This document shows, one piece after another, positions 38,481-48,053 of a DNA stretch of 64,000 nt. Under the pieces are notes generated by a model. The model made no database searches, was not told the DNA's origin, and worked only from the letters and a program-made list of their open reading frames with translations. The number at the start of each line of letters is the position of its first letter. Positions within the stretch are counted from its first letter, which is position 1. The stretch is from Oceanobacter mangrovi (GTDB taxonomy: Bacteria > Pseudomonadota > Gammaproteobacteria > Pseudomonadales > Oceanobacteraceae), in the NCBI RefSeq assembly GCF_019740315.1, contig NZ_JAHXZR010000001.1, positions 890,930 to 954,929 of the forward strand. Direction: 5' to 3'. The translations under genes and the position numbers were made by a program.

Positions 38481-39887
38481 ATGTACTCATTCGCCAATAT
38501 GGCAGCGGGCAGCCCGCTGCAAATCAACGCCAGCTTTGACGTCATCAACCCGTCCACCCTGCAACCGGCAGGCAGCGCGCCACTGGCCAGTGTCAGTGAT
38601 CTGGAGCGCGCCGTCGCGGCTGCCAAAGCGGCTTTTCCGGCCTGGTCCGCGCTCACCGATGGGCAACGTCAGGCCTATTGCCACCAGATTGCCGACAAGC
38701 TCGAAGCTCACCATGAAGAACTGGCGGCCATCCTGACCAGCGAACAGGGCAAGCCAATGGGCGGCACCGGTTCGATGTTTGAAATTGGTGGAGCCATCGC
38801 CTGGGCTCGCTATAACGCCAGCCTGGAAGTGCCGGTGGAAGTACTGCAGGACGATGATAACGGCCGTATCGAAATGCACCGCAAGCCGATTGGGGTCGTC
38901 GGCTCCATCACGCCGTGGAACTGGCCGGTGATGATTGCGATCTGGCACATCATTCCGGCGATTCGCACCGGCAACACCGTGGTCAACAAGCCGTCTCCGT
39001 TTACGCCGCTGGCGACCTTGCGGATGATCGAGCTGATGAATGAAGTACTGCCCGCCGGAGTGGTGAACAGCATCACCGGCGACAACGACATTGGCGCGGC
39101 GATTTCCTCGCATGCAGATATTGGCAAAATCGTTTTCACCGGCTCGACACCAACCGGCCAGAAAATCATGAGTTCCGCCGCAGAGGGCCTCAAGCGCCTG
39201 ACGCTGGAATTGGGCGGTAACGACGCCGGGATTGTGTTGCCGGATTGTGATGCCAAGGCGATTGCGGCGGGACTGTTCTGGGGTGCCTTTATCAACAACG
39301 GCCAGACTTGCGCCGCGCTGAAACGCCTGTACGTGCACGACAGCATCTATGACGCTGTGTGTGAAGAACTGACGGCCTTTGCCGCCAGCGTCAAGGTCGG
39401 CGATGGCTTTGCGGAAGGCATGGAACTGGGGCCAATCCAGAATCGCATGCAGTTCGACAAGGTTAACCAGCTGGTACGGGGTTCGATTGAAGCGGGCGGC
39501 AAAGTCCTCTGCGGCGGCCCGGTCGACGACGCCAACACACTGTTTTTCCCGATTACCCTGATTGCGACCAGCTCCGCCACCGACCCGCTGATTCATCAGG
39601 AGCAGTTTGGCCCGGCGCTGCCTATCATCCGTTATAGCGATATTGACGAGGTGATTCGTCAGGCTAACGACAATCCCAATGGTCTGGGTGGTTCCGTCTG
39701 GACCAACGACGTTGAACAGTTCCGCGCCATCGCCAGCCAGCTGGAATGTGGTTCGGTATGGCGTAACAAACACGGTGCGATTCAGCCTAATGCGCCATTC
39801 GGCGGCGTGAAGTGCTCTGGCGTCGGAGTGGAATTTGGTCAGGAAGGTTTGCTGGCCAACACCAATATTCAGGTGGTTTACCTGTAA
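38481..39887 (+). CDS. Aldehyde dehydrogenase (NAD(P)-dependent, succinate-semialdehyde/FeaB-like)
   Basis: This 468-aa ALDH-superfamily enzyme oxidises an aldehyde to a carboxylic acid. The cofactor segment is ITPWNWPVMIAIWHIIPAI, the Rossmann turn FTGSTPTGQKIM, the general base Glu243 in LELGGNDAG, and the nucleophile Cys277 in NNGQTCAALKR. The 34-residue spacing equals that of the ALDH2 pair. The C-terminal segment PFGGVKCSGVGVEFG closes the active site. CCGGAGAT precedes the ATG. It is controlled from a promoter with a FeaR-type repeat, so the substrate is probably an aldehyde formed by amine oxidation, for example by the PuuB-like enzyme. Confidence 0.92.
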   Translation: MYSFANMAAGSPLQINASFDVINPSTLQPAGSAPLASVSDLERAVAAAKAAFPAWSALTDGQRQAYCHQIADKLEAHHEELAAILTSEQGKPMGGTGSMFEIGGAIAWARYNASLEVPVEVLQDDDNGRIEMHRKPIGVVGSITPWNWPVMIAIWHIIPAIRTGNTVVNKPSPFTPLATLRMIELMNEVLPAGVVNSITGDNDIGAAISSHADIGKIVFTGSTPTGQKIMSSAAEGLKRLTLELGGNDAGIVLPDCDAKAIAAGLFWGAFINNGQTCAALKRLYVHDSIYDAVCEELTAFAASVKVGDGFAEGMELGPIQNRMQFDKVNQLVRGSIEAGGKVLCGGPVDDANTLFFPITLIATSSATDPLIHQEQFGPALPIIRYSDIDEVIRQANDNPNGLGGSVWTNDVEQFRAIASQLECGSVWRNKHGAIQPNAPFGGVKCSGVGVEFGQEGLLANTNIQVVYL

Positions 39888-39895
39888 ATCAACAA

Positions 39896-39929
39896 AAAGC
39901 CGCACGGCTAGATGCCAGCCTGCGGCTTT
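39896..39929 (+). terminator. Terminator after the aldehyde dehydrogenase gene
   Basis: AAAGCCGCA pairs with TGCGGCTTT around a 16-nt loop that itself contains GGCT/AGCC, and is followed by GGTTTTAA. It begins 9 nt after the stop codon. Confidence 0.78.
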
Positions 39930-40010
39930 GGTTTTAACTGCTCGTTCTGATAGTGCTTCCTGTTTCACCCCATCCCTGTGTGGCGCTTTTTCGCTGGAAA
40001 GCCAGCCAGA

Positions 40011-41219
40011 CTAGTTGCTGATAGCCTTCGGCTCAGGTTTGCTTTTAAGCACCAGAAAGGCGAATACCGCCAGCGCAACCGGCGCAAAGGATACCCACAG
40101 CACCGCATTCCAGCCCCAGGCGCTGAGCACCCCGCCAGACGAAAATGAACCCAGCGCCATCAGACCAAAAATAATAAAGTCGTTGAGCGACTGTACCCGG
40201 GTTTTTTCTTCCGGCCGATGGCATTCCAGCACCAGCGCCGAAGCCCCCAGAAAACCGAAGTTCCAGCCCAGCCCCAGTAAAATCAGCATGCCCCAGAAGT
40301 GCATCAGCTCAATGCCCAGCAGGCCAACGGCGGCAGACACCGCCGTTAAAGCCAGACCAATCGCCGCGATGCGCACCGCACCGAATTTTTCGATCAGGCG
40401 GCCGGTAAAAAAGCTCGGGCCATACATGGCAATCACATGCCACTGAATACCGAGGTTGGAAGATGCCTGCGAAAAACCACAGAAATGCATCGCCAGTGGT
40501 GCCGCCGTCATCAGAAAATTCATCACTGTGTAGGACGCTGCACCACAAATCACCGCGGCGATAAACAGCGGCTGACGTACGATCAGCCCCAGTGAACGGC
40601 CGCCCTGTTGCTCCTGTGCTGATGGCATCGGCAACTGCACGCCCATCAGAATCAAGGCAGACACCGCAGCGACCAGCGCCTGGATCACAAAGGTTCCGGC
40701 AAAGGTACGGCCGGGCCAGAGGTCCATCGTCCAGGTCACCAGTTGTGGCCCAAACACCCCGGCAGCCACGCCACCGGCCATCACCATCGACAAGGCCCTG
40801 GCGCGTTTTTCCGGTGCGACACCGTCCGCCGCAGCGAACCGGAACGACACCACTACCGCAGCGTAGGCACCACCGAAGAAGGTGGAAAAACAGAACAGCC
40901 AGAACGACACCTGTAATACAGCAACCAGCGCGACAACGCCTGCCAATACACCGGCCAGCGTGCCCAGCATAAAAGTCGTTTTACGACCGTAATGACGCGA
41001 GACCCAGCCGGACGGCCAGATGCAGGCGGCCATGCCCACCACAAAAATGGAAATTGGCAGAGTTGCCAACAACTCTGATGGCGCCAGCATACTGCCCAGA
41101 ATCGCCCCGGTAGCAAAAATCACAATGGCATTGGCACCCGCCAGCGCCTGTGAAATCGCCAGCCGCCAGATATTGCTGCGCTGTACAGTTTCAGGAAGAA
41201 GAACAGCCTGATTGCTCAT
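40011..41219 (-). CDS. Major facilitator superfamily transporter
   Basis: The 402-aa inner-membrane protein has about 12 hydrophobic segments. The MFS loop-2/3 motif appears as GWVSRHYGRKTTFMLGTLAG (residues near 78-97), and GFLGASALVLECHRPEEKTRVQSLND lies in the second half. The start at ATG 41219 discards a 72-codon upstream extension through the promoter. It may export or import a small organic compound; no substrate evidence. It lies beside the tRNA-Arg gene, outside the defence island. Confidence 0.85.
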   Translation of the reverse strand: MSNQAVLLPETVQRSNIWRLAISQALAGANAIVIFATGAILGSMLAPSELLATLPISIFVVGMAACIWPSGWVSRHYGRKTTFMLGTLAGVLAGVVALVAVLQVSFWLFCFSTFFGGAYAAVVVSFRFAAADGVAPEKRARALSMVMAGGVAAGVFGPQLVTWTMDLWPGRTFAGTFVIQALVAAVSALILMGVQLPMPSAQEQQGGRSLGLIVRQPLFIAAVICGAASYTVMNFLMTAAPLAMHFCGFSQASSNLGIQWHVIAMYGPSFFTGRLIEKFGAVRIAAIGLALTAVSAAVGLLGIELMHFWGMLILLGLGWNFGFLGASALVLECHRPEEKTRVQSLNDFIIFGLMALGSFSSGGVLSAWGWNAVLWVSFAPVALAVFAFLVLKSKPEPKAISN

Positions 41220-41454
41220 TGAAGCATCCGTTAGAGTCGTGGTTATGGAGTTCGGCCAAACGTTCGGCAAGGCTGCCGGTCGTTTGGATATGATGGCCCG
41301 ATGGTAGCTGGCTTTGACCAGGTTGCGGAGCCTTGGCCGGAAATATATGGCTGCATGGTTACTTTTGAATATTTTGTGGGCGGTTGGAACAGATAATGGC
41401 TTGCCTCTGGTATCCTCAAACAGAGCCATGTACAATGCGCGCCTGTTATATGAT

Positions 41455-41531
41455 CCGCCCGTAGCTCAGCTGGATAGAGCGTTGCCCTCCGGAGGCAAAG
41501 GTCAGAGGTTCGAATCCTCTCGGGCGGGCCA
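41455..41531 (+). tRNA. tRNA-Arg (anticodon CCG)
   Basis: A full cloverleaf can be drawn over 77 nt. The acceptor is CCGCCCG/CGGGCGG with discriminator G, the D-arm GCTC/GAGC, the anticodon stem TTGCC/GGCAA with loop CTCCGGA (CCG at 41489-41491), and the T-arm AGAGG/CCTCT with TTCGAAT. CCA is encoded at the 3' end (41529-41531). Such tRNA genes are frequent integration sites. Here the 3' end faces the defence island. Confidence 0.97.
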
Positions 41532-41576
41532 TTCTCATGGCCCTTCTAGCGATAGTACTTACTAACTTCCAAAAAT

Positions 41577-41605
41577 TGAGACCAAAATGAGACCATTTTG
41601 AGACC
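41577..41605 (+). repeat. Three TGAGACC direct repeats with 11-bp period
   Basis: TGAGACC occurs at 41577, 41588 and 41599, exactly one helical turn apart, 46-74 bp after the end of tRNA-Arg. Phased short repeats next to a tRNA integration site resemble arm-type sites for an integrase or excisionase. They could equally be a repressor site. Confidence 0.6.
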
Positions 41606-41622
41606 ACGTCTGAAAATGCGCT

Positions 41623-41658
41623 TTCAGGGCTCAAGCCGTTTTTGACCTTTGCCCTGAA
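41623..41658 (-). terminator. Possible terminator after the GmrSD-like gene
   Basis: TTCAGGGC pairs with GCCCTGAA around a 20-nt loop just downstream of the defence operon's last stop codon (41668, minus strand). The loop is long and the T-run on the transcribed side is short. Confidence 0.45.
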
Positions 41659-41667
41659 ATCAGAAAA

Positions 41668-43455
41668 TCACTCTTCAGGTTCGGTTTTCTTGCCCATAAC
41701 TGACTCTATTAAGGTGAGCAAAGCTAACTGGCGATTGGCTATAAACTGATCATAGTCATCGGTTCTTAGCATTTGTGGGTCAATACGATGGGTACTCAGA
41801 ATAGAGTTCATTTCTTCATCGTCCAGCTCGACTTGCTGGTGTTGTTGTATCTGTAGCAAATACTCGGATGGCGCTCTGCCTCCAATCATCCGATTCGCTT
41901 TATAAGAAATCGCTGTTTTATTAACGACCGAGTTGTAACTCGCAGCTTGTATTCCACGTTTCTCACACCACGCTTTCGGAAAAATATGGTGAATATCCAG
42001 AGCGACTTCTTCTCGGTCCAGATTCTGCACGGTGTCTTTCCAGAAGAAGTCTTTCGCCCCGTCTCTCTGAATCAACACGCTCAAGCCTTTGTAGGCCGCA
42101 CTTTGACGTGATCTCAAGGTCATCAGGCGACCAGACTGAAAAGCCGCCTCATAGACGGTTCTGGGCTCTTCTATCTCGCCATCAATCCAGCGAAGCAGGT
42201 CATCCAGATCATTGGCTATTCGTGTCTCAACTGCACCACCGTACAATTCACCAAAAACACCACACCAAAACCAGCGGCTGATTTTGTCGAAAATCACGGG
42301 CTCCCGCCAACGCTCACCGAGTTGAGATAGCACAGCAGCCAGAGGAACCAACTGAGTTCGATAAGGAAGATCGCGGTTTGAGTAGAAACACTGCTTTTTC
42401 AAAAAACTGGCAGCCTTTAGAAATCCTGTTTCGACAGCCGAGGCCCAGTGATTGTAACTATCGAGTGTTAGTCCAAGTACCGAAACACGTTTGGCACTGA
42501 TTGCAGCTATCTGTTTGCCAGTCTTACCTGCTGCAATATCTTCGAGGCGCTTGGCTCGTGTATGCAGCAGGGAAATAGCCTGTAGAAAATCGGTAGGCTC
42601 AACATTCTCCAGCAACTTTTTAGCTTTCAGACGGCTTACACGGCCTTCAACGCCACGCAGCTTGCTGCCATACCAGTCGTCACGCAGATTGAACCCATCA
42701 GCAGCAAAACTGGCGGTAACCAGTTCGAAGACGGACAGCGGAACCCCACCGGTATTTACCTTCTCAAAGACCAGACAAACGGCTTCTTTACTGGTGGTCT
42801 TACCAAGAGCGATAACAGGTAGCTGATAAGATCTGAAAGCATTGAGTACTTGCTTACGGAAAGACATATAGAGCCCAAAATGCTCTGGTGCGAACTCCTG
42901 AAGGCTCTCTTCCCAATCATCAGAGTTCAGAATCTGGTTACAGGGAAAATGCAGTGACTTGCATTCCTTTTCCCGATCAGACAAATCCAGAACTACATCG
43001 CGGCCAAAGTTGGTTTTCAGCTTTCGGTCTGATTCAACGGCAATAAATGCCTCATCCAGGCGATCATCCAGTGCTGCTTCAATATCGATGTAGTAGTACC
43101 GGTCGATCTCTTTGCTTTTTTCGTTAAAGGTCTTAACCGGTGTGTCCAGCGCCAGTACTTGTGTCAACGATGTCAGACGTTGCTGACCATCCAGAATCAG
43201 ACGCTCTGGCTCGGGAGGCAAACCATCGAATGGCAAATTCTCTACCGGGCGAACCTGAAAGCGAACCTCGCCACCGGTATCGAGCAGCATGACAGCACCG
43301 ACAGGGAACGAACGAGCCACACTAACCAGCAGCGATCGAACGTGGTCGTCGTCCCACACCCAGCCACGCTGAAAGTCTGGCAGTTGGATTCGGCCCTCAC
43401 TGATTTCCCTAATAATGTCGGGCAGAGGGGTCTTGGTACTGTCAAACGTGCTCAT
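41668..43455 (-). CDS. GmrSD-like DUF262/DUF1524 nuclease (type IV-restriction-like)
   Basis: The 595-aa protein has the DUF262 N-terminal domain: IQLPDFQRGWVWDDDHVRSL near residue 20 and LILDGQQRLTSL near residue 85, the ParB/Srx-like DGQQR motif. Its C-terminal DUF1524 domain has the HNH-type active site LDIHHIFPKAWCEKRG near residue 510. GmrS and GmrD halves fused in one chain form nucleases that cut glucosylated-hydroxymethylcytosine phage DNA in the best-studied case. Here the gene is the last of the Helicase-AIPR-Mod-Res operon and starts 1 nt after the Res gene ends. The start at 43455 is chosen over 43524, which lies inside res. Its role is probably a second-layer restriction nuclease. 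Confidence 0.85.
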   Translation of the reverse strand: MSTFDSTKTPLPDIIREISEGRIQLPDFQRGWVWDDDHVRSLLVSVARSFPVGAVMLLDTGGEVRFQVRPVENLPFDGLPPEPERLILDGQQRLTSLTQVLALDTPVKTFNEKSKEIDRYYYIDIEAALDDRLDEAFIAVESDRKLKTNFGRDVVLDLSDREKECKSLHFPCNQILNSDDWEESLQEFAPEHFGLYMSFRKQVLNAFRSYQLPVIALGKTTSKEAVCLVFEKVNTGGVPLSVFELVTASFAADGFNLRDDWYGSKLRGVEGRVSRLKAKKLLENVEPTDFLQAISLLHTRAKRLEDIAAGKTGKQIAAISAKRVSVLGLTLDSYNHWASAVETGFLKAASFLKKQCFYSNRDLPYRTQLVPLAAVLSQLGERWREPVIFDKISRWFWCGVFGELYGGAVETRIANDLDDLLRWIDGEIEEPRTVYEAAFQSGRLMTLRSRQSAAYKGLSVLIQRDGAKDFFWKDTVQNLDREEVALDIHHIFPKAWCEKRGIQAASYNSVVNKTAISYKANRMIGGRAPSEYLLQIQQHQQVELDDEEMNSILSTHRIDPQMLRTDDYDQFIANRQLALLTLIESVMGKKTEPEE

Positions 43456-43456
43456 A

Positions 43457-46204
43457 TCAGTCTTCCTTGAATTCGTAACGCTGTGCCAATGATTTAACGC
43501 TGCTGGATTCAACCACTGCATCATGTGGAATCAGCACATAGTGCCAGGGCTTTCCGCCGTGCTTGAGCAAATACTCACTGGCGTAATGGCACCACTGGCT
43601 ACCGGCTCGTGCTTTTTCGGTGACTTCCTCATTCCAGCTACCATCAGCGTTACGGTGTTGGGTACTTTTGGTTTCTACCATTAGCACGCAGTCATCCAGT
43701 TCTGCGACGAAGTCCGGCACGTATTCTTTGTGATCAGTCCCCAATTTGTAGAACATGCGGAACTGGCCTTTAGCGGGTTTAAACCACTTCTGGCTATCGC
43801 GCTCCAGCATGACTGCAAAGCGGCGCTCGGTGTCTGAGTCGAACTTCTGCAGTGGGTACAAACACTTCTGGAAATTGCCAAACAGCATCTGGCGAATTTT
43901 CCCGACTTCTCGCACCGTTTCTCGCACACTTTGAATCGGTTGATCAGCCGCGACGGTAAAAGCGCAGTCTTTCAGGCTCTCGAAGCCTCTGGAGACCACA
44001 GCCTCGTATTCAACCGCTTCTTCGTAGTAGGCATTTTGTAGCTGTGAATGAATCAGGCGGGCAATCGCATCGCCCTGGTTCTGCAGAATGTTTTCAACAT
44101 CTTCTTCACTGTTATTGGCATTCAGGCAAGCGACTGCCTGAGAAGCCAGATCCGCGAGTTGGTCGGCATGATCGTCATAGGCAATATCATCGAAGTTGAA
44201 GAGCCGCTTCAGAATGTAGTTTTCCGGGCGAGGTTCGTAATTACCGGAATCGCCTTGGCCTAGCTCGGTTTGCCGATTAGTCTGAAGACTCTGGCTCAGC
44301 ATGGTTCGATCGATAGGCTTGAGGTTTTGAATACTGGCCAGATCCAGATCGAACGGGTGATAGCCACTGCTAACCTCCCCAACCGGCTGTACAAAAATAC
44401 GCGGCATATCGATGGTTTGGTCAATCACCTGATTGGTCAGGGTTTCCACGACCTTATCGATGGCTGCTGCCTGTTCCGAATCTGACTGCTCGTCGAACAG
44501 ATTCTGCTGTTCGGTGGTCATTTGTTCTTTAACCGCAGCCACCAGTTGTTCACGCACTTCTGGCTTATTCAGGGCCTTAACCGTAGGCACAACCCCCGGT
44601 TTGCTCTGATAGGACTGGATTGCTTTGTTAACCAACTGCGCAGTTTGTTTTTCGGCTTCGGTTTTGAACACCGGCTGAACCGTGGTTTCGGTTTGCCCGG
44701 TGGTGTTGTTCTCTGATTGCTTGCCCGTAATGAGCGCATCCAGATTGGAAACCACCTTGACGCTTTTCTGAGGTGTTTCGTCCTCCGGGCGCTCGAGTAC
44801 AATTTGCTTCAGGCGTAGCGGATTTTTCGGGTCGTTGGCTTCGTTCACGATCTCCTGAAAGCGGTCGTGGGCGACAATGCTCAGGCGATCCACCGTTTCA
44901 ACGCCAGTACGTTTGCCATAAGGCAGGCGCAGACCACGGCCAATGGATTGTTCAATCAGGGTACGAGCGTTAGCGGCGCGTAGCGGCACGATGGTGTAAA
45001 GGTTGGTTACGTCCCAGCCTTCTTTCAGCATGTTGACGTGAATAACGATTTCTGTGGGTTCATCAAAGCTTTCCACATTCAACAACGCCTGAACCGTTTC
45101 TTCTTCTTTGCTGCTGCTATCGACCTGGATGACCTTCCCGGTGTATTTAGTGTTGTAGAGGTTTTCCAGCTTGTCTTTCAGCTCAGCGGCGTGGGTGGTA
45201 TCACGGGCGATGACCAACATAAAAGGCTTCACCTTGCGCTGGCCTGATTCCGTGGCATAGGTCGCCAGTTCCACCTTGGTGGCTTCATGCAGGCGCAAGC
45301 CATCCTTCAGCTTGATCTCTTCCAGCTGCTCACGGTCGTACTGGCTGGCATCGAAATCCTTTTGGGTAACCACCGCTGGCTCTTTTACAAAACCATCGTC
45401 CATGGCTCGGGCCAAAGGGTAATCGACCACCACGTTTTTAAAGCTCTTTGGCCCCTTGGTGCCATTTTCCACAAACGGTGTTGCCGTTAGCTCCAGACCC
45501 AATACCGGATTCAGGTCGTTCAGTGCCTTGATACCGGCACTGGCGCGATAGCGATGGGATTCATCCATCAGCAACACCAAATCATCCAGTTCAGACAGAT
45601 AGCTGAAATAGCTGTCGCCCAGGTACTCCGACAAACGCTTGATGCGCGGGGCTTTACTACCCCGTACTTCGCTGTTGATCTTGGCGATGTTAAACACGTT
45701 GATACGAATGCCGCCGAACAGGTCGTTCATCAGATGACCAGCACGCTGCTCGTAGTTCTCACCAGTAATGACTTCCGGTGGATCGATACCAAAATCGGCA
45801 ATGCCCTTGAACACGTACTTGGGCGTATTCGGGGTGAAATCCTGAATCAGCTTTTCATAAATGGTCAGGTTCGGTGCCAGTACAAAGAAATTACGAACGT
45901 CGTATACCTGATGCAGATAGGTGATAAACGCGCCCATCAAGCGGGTTTTACCCACGCCGGTGGCGAGGGCAAAACAAAGGGATGGAAACTCGCGTTCAAA
46001 GTCTTCCAGTTTCGGGAATTGTGCCTTCAGCTGCTCCAGCAGCGCTGCCACATCCCGCGGTTTACGAATCAGTTGGTCGTCGGTATTGGCAATGGCGTTG
46101 GCCAGTGCCGCCAGCGATTCCTTTTGCGGGGCACGCAGGCTCAGGCGGCCGCTGATGTCGTTAAAAGCCCGTGACTGTTTGCCGTTCAGTGCAGAAATAT
46201 CCAT
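43457..46204 (-). CDS. res: Type III restriction endonuclease subunit Res
   Basis: This 915-aa ATP-dependent restriction subunit acts with Mod. Helicase motifs are in order: CFALATGVGKTRLMGAF (Walker A, about residue 80), LLMDESHRYRAS (motif II), LELTATPFV (motif III), VIHVNMLKEGWDV (motif V) and LIEQSIGRGLRLPYG (motif VI). The C-terminal PD-(D/E)XK nuclease domain is visible as YVPDFVAELDDCVLMVETKS (Asp...Glu-x-Lys). The length is within the type III Res range (about 900-1000). It lies 24 nt downstream of mod. The enzyme needs two head-to-head unmethylated sites in known systems; the recognition sequence is not readable here. Confidence 0.93.
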   Translation of the reverse strand: MDISALNGKQSRAFNDISGRLSLRAPQKESLAALANAIANTDDQLIRKPRDVAALLEQLKAQFPKLEDFEREFPSLCFALATGVGKTRLMGAFITYLHQVYDVRNFFVLAPNLTIYEKLIQDFTPNTPKYVFKGIADFGIDPPEVITGENYEQRAGHLMNDLFGGIRINVFNIAKINSEVRGSKAPRIKRLSEYLGDSYFSYLSELDDLVLLMDESHRYRASAGIKALNDLNPVLGLELTATPFVENGTKGPKSFKNVVVDYPLARAMDDGFVKEPAVVTQKDFDASQYDREQLEEIKLKDGLRLHEATKVELATYATESGQRKVKPFMLVIARDTTHAAELKDKLENLYNTKYTGKVIQVDSSSKEEETVQALLNVESFDEPTEIVIHVNMLKEGWDVTNLYTIVPLRAANARTLIEQSIGRGLRLPYGKRTGVETVDRLSIVAHDRFQEIVNEANDPKNPLRLKQIVLERPEDETPQKSVKVVSNLDALITGKQSENNTTGQTETTVQPVFKTEAEKQTAQLVNKAIQSYQSKPGVVPTVKALNKPEVREQLVAAVKEQMTTEQQNLFDEQSDSEQAAAIDKVVETLTNQVIDQTIDMPRIFVQPVGEVSSGYHPFDLDLASIQNLKPIDRTMLSQSLQTNRQTELGQGDSGNYEPRPENYILKRLFNFDDIAYDDHADQLADLASQAVACLNANNSEEDVENILQNQGDAIARLIHSQLQNAYYEEAVEYEAVVSRGFESLKDCAFTVAADQPIQSVRETVREVGKIRQMLFGNFQKCLYPLQKFDSDTERRFAVMLERDSQKWFKPAKGQFRMFYKLGTDHKEYVPDFVAELDDCVLMVETKSTQHRNADGSWNEEVTEKARAGSQWCHYASEYLLKHGGKPWHYVLIPHDAVVESSSVKSLAQRYEFKED

Positions 46205-46228
46205 GGCGTACTCCTTGTCTCTCGCCGT

Positions 46229-48022
46229 TTAAAACAGGTCGTCTTGTTCAGGTTGGGCTTTTTCGGGTTGGTTTTTTGACTGGCTTTTTGCCTGCTGATT
46301 GGTAGCTGACTGATCAGCATTTGGCTCGGAATCCAATACAGTATCTGAGCTTATGGCAGAGGGCAGATTGGCAACATTCAGGCTGTAGTCGTCGTGGTCC
46401 CACTCGCATTTGTTCAGAATCACCTTGGGCAGTTTTTTCAGGGTAAGATTGGGGAAGTCACCATCCTTGCCCTCAAAAGCACCACACATCACCAAAAGGG
46501 TGTTTTCTCCGACCTCTTCAGACAGCAAGCGCAACTTGTCACGGGACAAACGCTGGGTGGTCGCATAGATAAAATCCGACTCAGTGGAATGGCCATGCTG
46601 CCACCAGCAGGCATCCGACGGCGCGTAGGTAAAGTTTTCCAGCTTGCAGACCGCCTCGGCCAGCATCTCGGGGTTGTATTCCTTATTGATAATCCAGTTG
46701 TCCCACTGGTCTTTTTTCAATAACGACGGCGCCAGCTTGTAATAACGGAAACCACCGCCGCCCTGCCAGTTCACCGCTTTGGAAATACCATCTTGGTCAC
46801 TGCCATCAATAACGCCCTTAAGTCGCGGCAAAATATGGCTATCACAGTGCTCACCTAACTCTATCGTGATCCACTTGCGCTTCATTTTGTGTGCGACGGC
46901 AGCAGTTGTGCCCGACCCTGCAAAAGAGTCGAGAACAAGATCTCCTTCGTTGGTTGACATTTCTATTACACGTTTGATTAGCCCTTCTGGCTTTTTTCCT
47001 TTTGGAAAACGAACCCCACCTTCTTTATGAAGGTTATTTGATAGAAGGTCGTCCCATAGAGTTGATAAAGCTTGTGCCGTTACAACTTCACCATCTATCG
47101 ATTTTGTTTTTGATGAATAAAAAATTAGCTGCTCCCCGTTTAAGAAATATATCTCTCCACTAGCTCCTCGATCAGCTTTATATATTTTGTTCTTATTATC
47201 CCTCGACATTGCTAAAGCGTTTCTTGCTATTTCAGCTACATCTTTATCAGCTACTCTAGCTGTACGGACTACACATTCAGGAGCACTCAGAACAAACTTT
47301 TCAATCTCCGCCTCAAAGTTCATGCCCAGTTTTGATTTTAGGGCATTTTTCTCAATTCCTTTGTATCTAGAAAATGCATCCATCAAAGGTACCAAAACCC
47401 ATTTACTAGGATCTTCGTTACGATTATCCACATATTTTGAATAACGTGAATCTCGGTCTGTCTTTGAATATAGCTTGTTTGGTCTCCAAGAATTTTTATC
47501 TTTGCAATAGATCAATACAAAGCTAGTTGTACTAACGAGCCCAGGATTTATAGATTTAGGGCCAGAAACCGAACTTTGCTTAAAGGTAGAGATATATGCA
47601 CGATTTGATCTCCCAAAGACTTCATCAAGCATCACGGTGATATATGCAAGTTCGTTGTCGTCAATATGTACAAATAGAGTTCCATCTTCAGACAGCAGCT
47701 TAGATATTGACCTGATACGGTCATACATCATGTTCAGCCAAATGGAATGCTCCAAGCCATCATCATAGTACTCGAATGCTTCGCCAGTATTGAATGGTGG
47801 ATCGATATAGACGCACTTCACCTTGCCCGCGTAGTCCTGTTCCAGCGCCTTTAACGCCAGCAGGTTATCGCCAAAGATCAGCTTGTTATCAAACAGGTCG
47901 TTATCACTGACTTTATGGTCGGCATGGTAAGACTTACTCGGGTCTTCCAGCAGAATGCGCGGCTCCAGCTTGGGGCGCTGGTCTTTACCGATCCAGGTGA
48001 GTTCGAGTTTGGTTTTGCTCAT
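46229..48022 (-). CDS. mod: Type III DNA N6-adenine methyltransferase subunit Mod
   Basis: The 597-aa beta-group DNA methyltransferase has motif IV, VYIDPPFNTG (DPPF at 74-77), before motif I, VLDSFAGSGTTAAVAHKM (near residue 370). This is the order that defines the beta class used by type III Mod proteins. The segment between them is the target-recognition region and is AT-richer than the ends, suggesting a swapped recognition domain. The start at 48022 is chosen because the longer frame runs into the AIPR gene. The C-terminus is a Gln/Glu-rich tail ending DDLF. Without Res it would only modify host DNA. Confidence 0.93.
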   Translation of the reverse strand: MSKTKLELTWIGKDQRPKLEPRILLEDPSKSYHADHKVSDNDLFDNKLIFGDNLLALKALEQDYAGKVKCVYIDPPFNTGEAFEYYDDGLEHSIWLNMMYDRIRSISKLLSEDGTLFVHIDDNELAYITVMLDEVFGRSNRAYISTFKQSSVSGPKSINPGLVSTTSFVLIYCKDKNSWRPNKLYSKTDRDSRYSKYVDNRNEDPSKWVLVPLMDAFSRYKGIEKNALKSKLGMNFEAEIEKFVLSAPECVVRTARVADKDVAEIARNALAMSRDNKNKIYKADRGASGEIYFLNGEQLIFYSSKTKSIDGEVVTAQALSTLWDDLLSNNLHKEGGVRFPKGKKPEGLIKRVIEMSTNEGDLVLDSFAGSGTTAAVAHKMKRKWITIELGEHCDSHILPRLKGVIDGSDQDGISKAVNWQGGGGFRYYKLAPSLLKKDQWDNWIINKEYNPEMLAEAVCKLENFTYAPSDACWWQHGHSTESDFIYATTQRLSRDKLRLLSEEVGENTLLVMCGAFEGKDGDFPNLTLKKLPKVILNKCEWDHDDYSLNVANLPSAISSDTVLDSEPNADQSATNQQAKSQSKNQPEKAQPEQDDLF

Positions 48023-48053
48023 GGTCGTCTCGTTAATTCGGTGCCACTCAAGG

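Noticed and set aside
38487..39968. A 493-codon open frame on the minus strand
   Set aside because: It lies opposite the aldehyde dehydrogenase with intact Glu243 and Cys277. The antisense frame has no recognisable domain and no ribosome site.
41446..41634. A 62-codon minus-strand frame through tRNA-Arg (contains RPRGFEPLTFASGG)
   Set aside because: This is the well-known false peptide produced by translating the reverse complement of tRNA-Arg.
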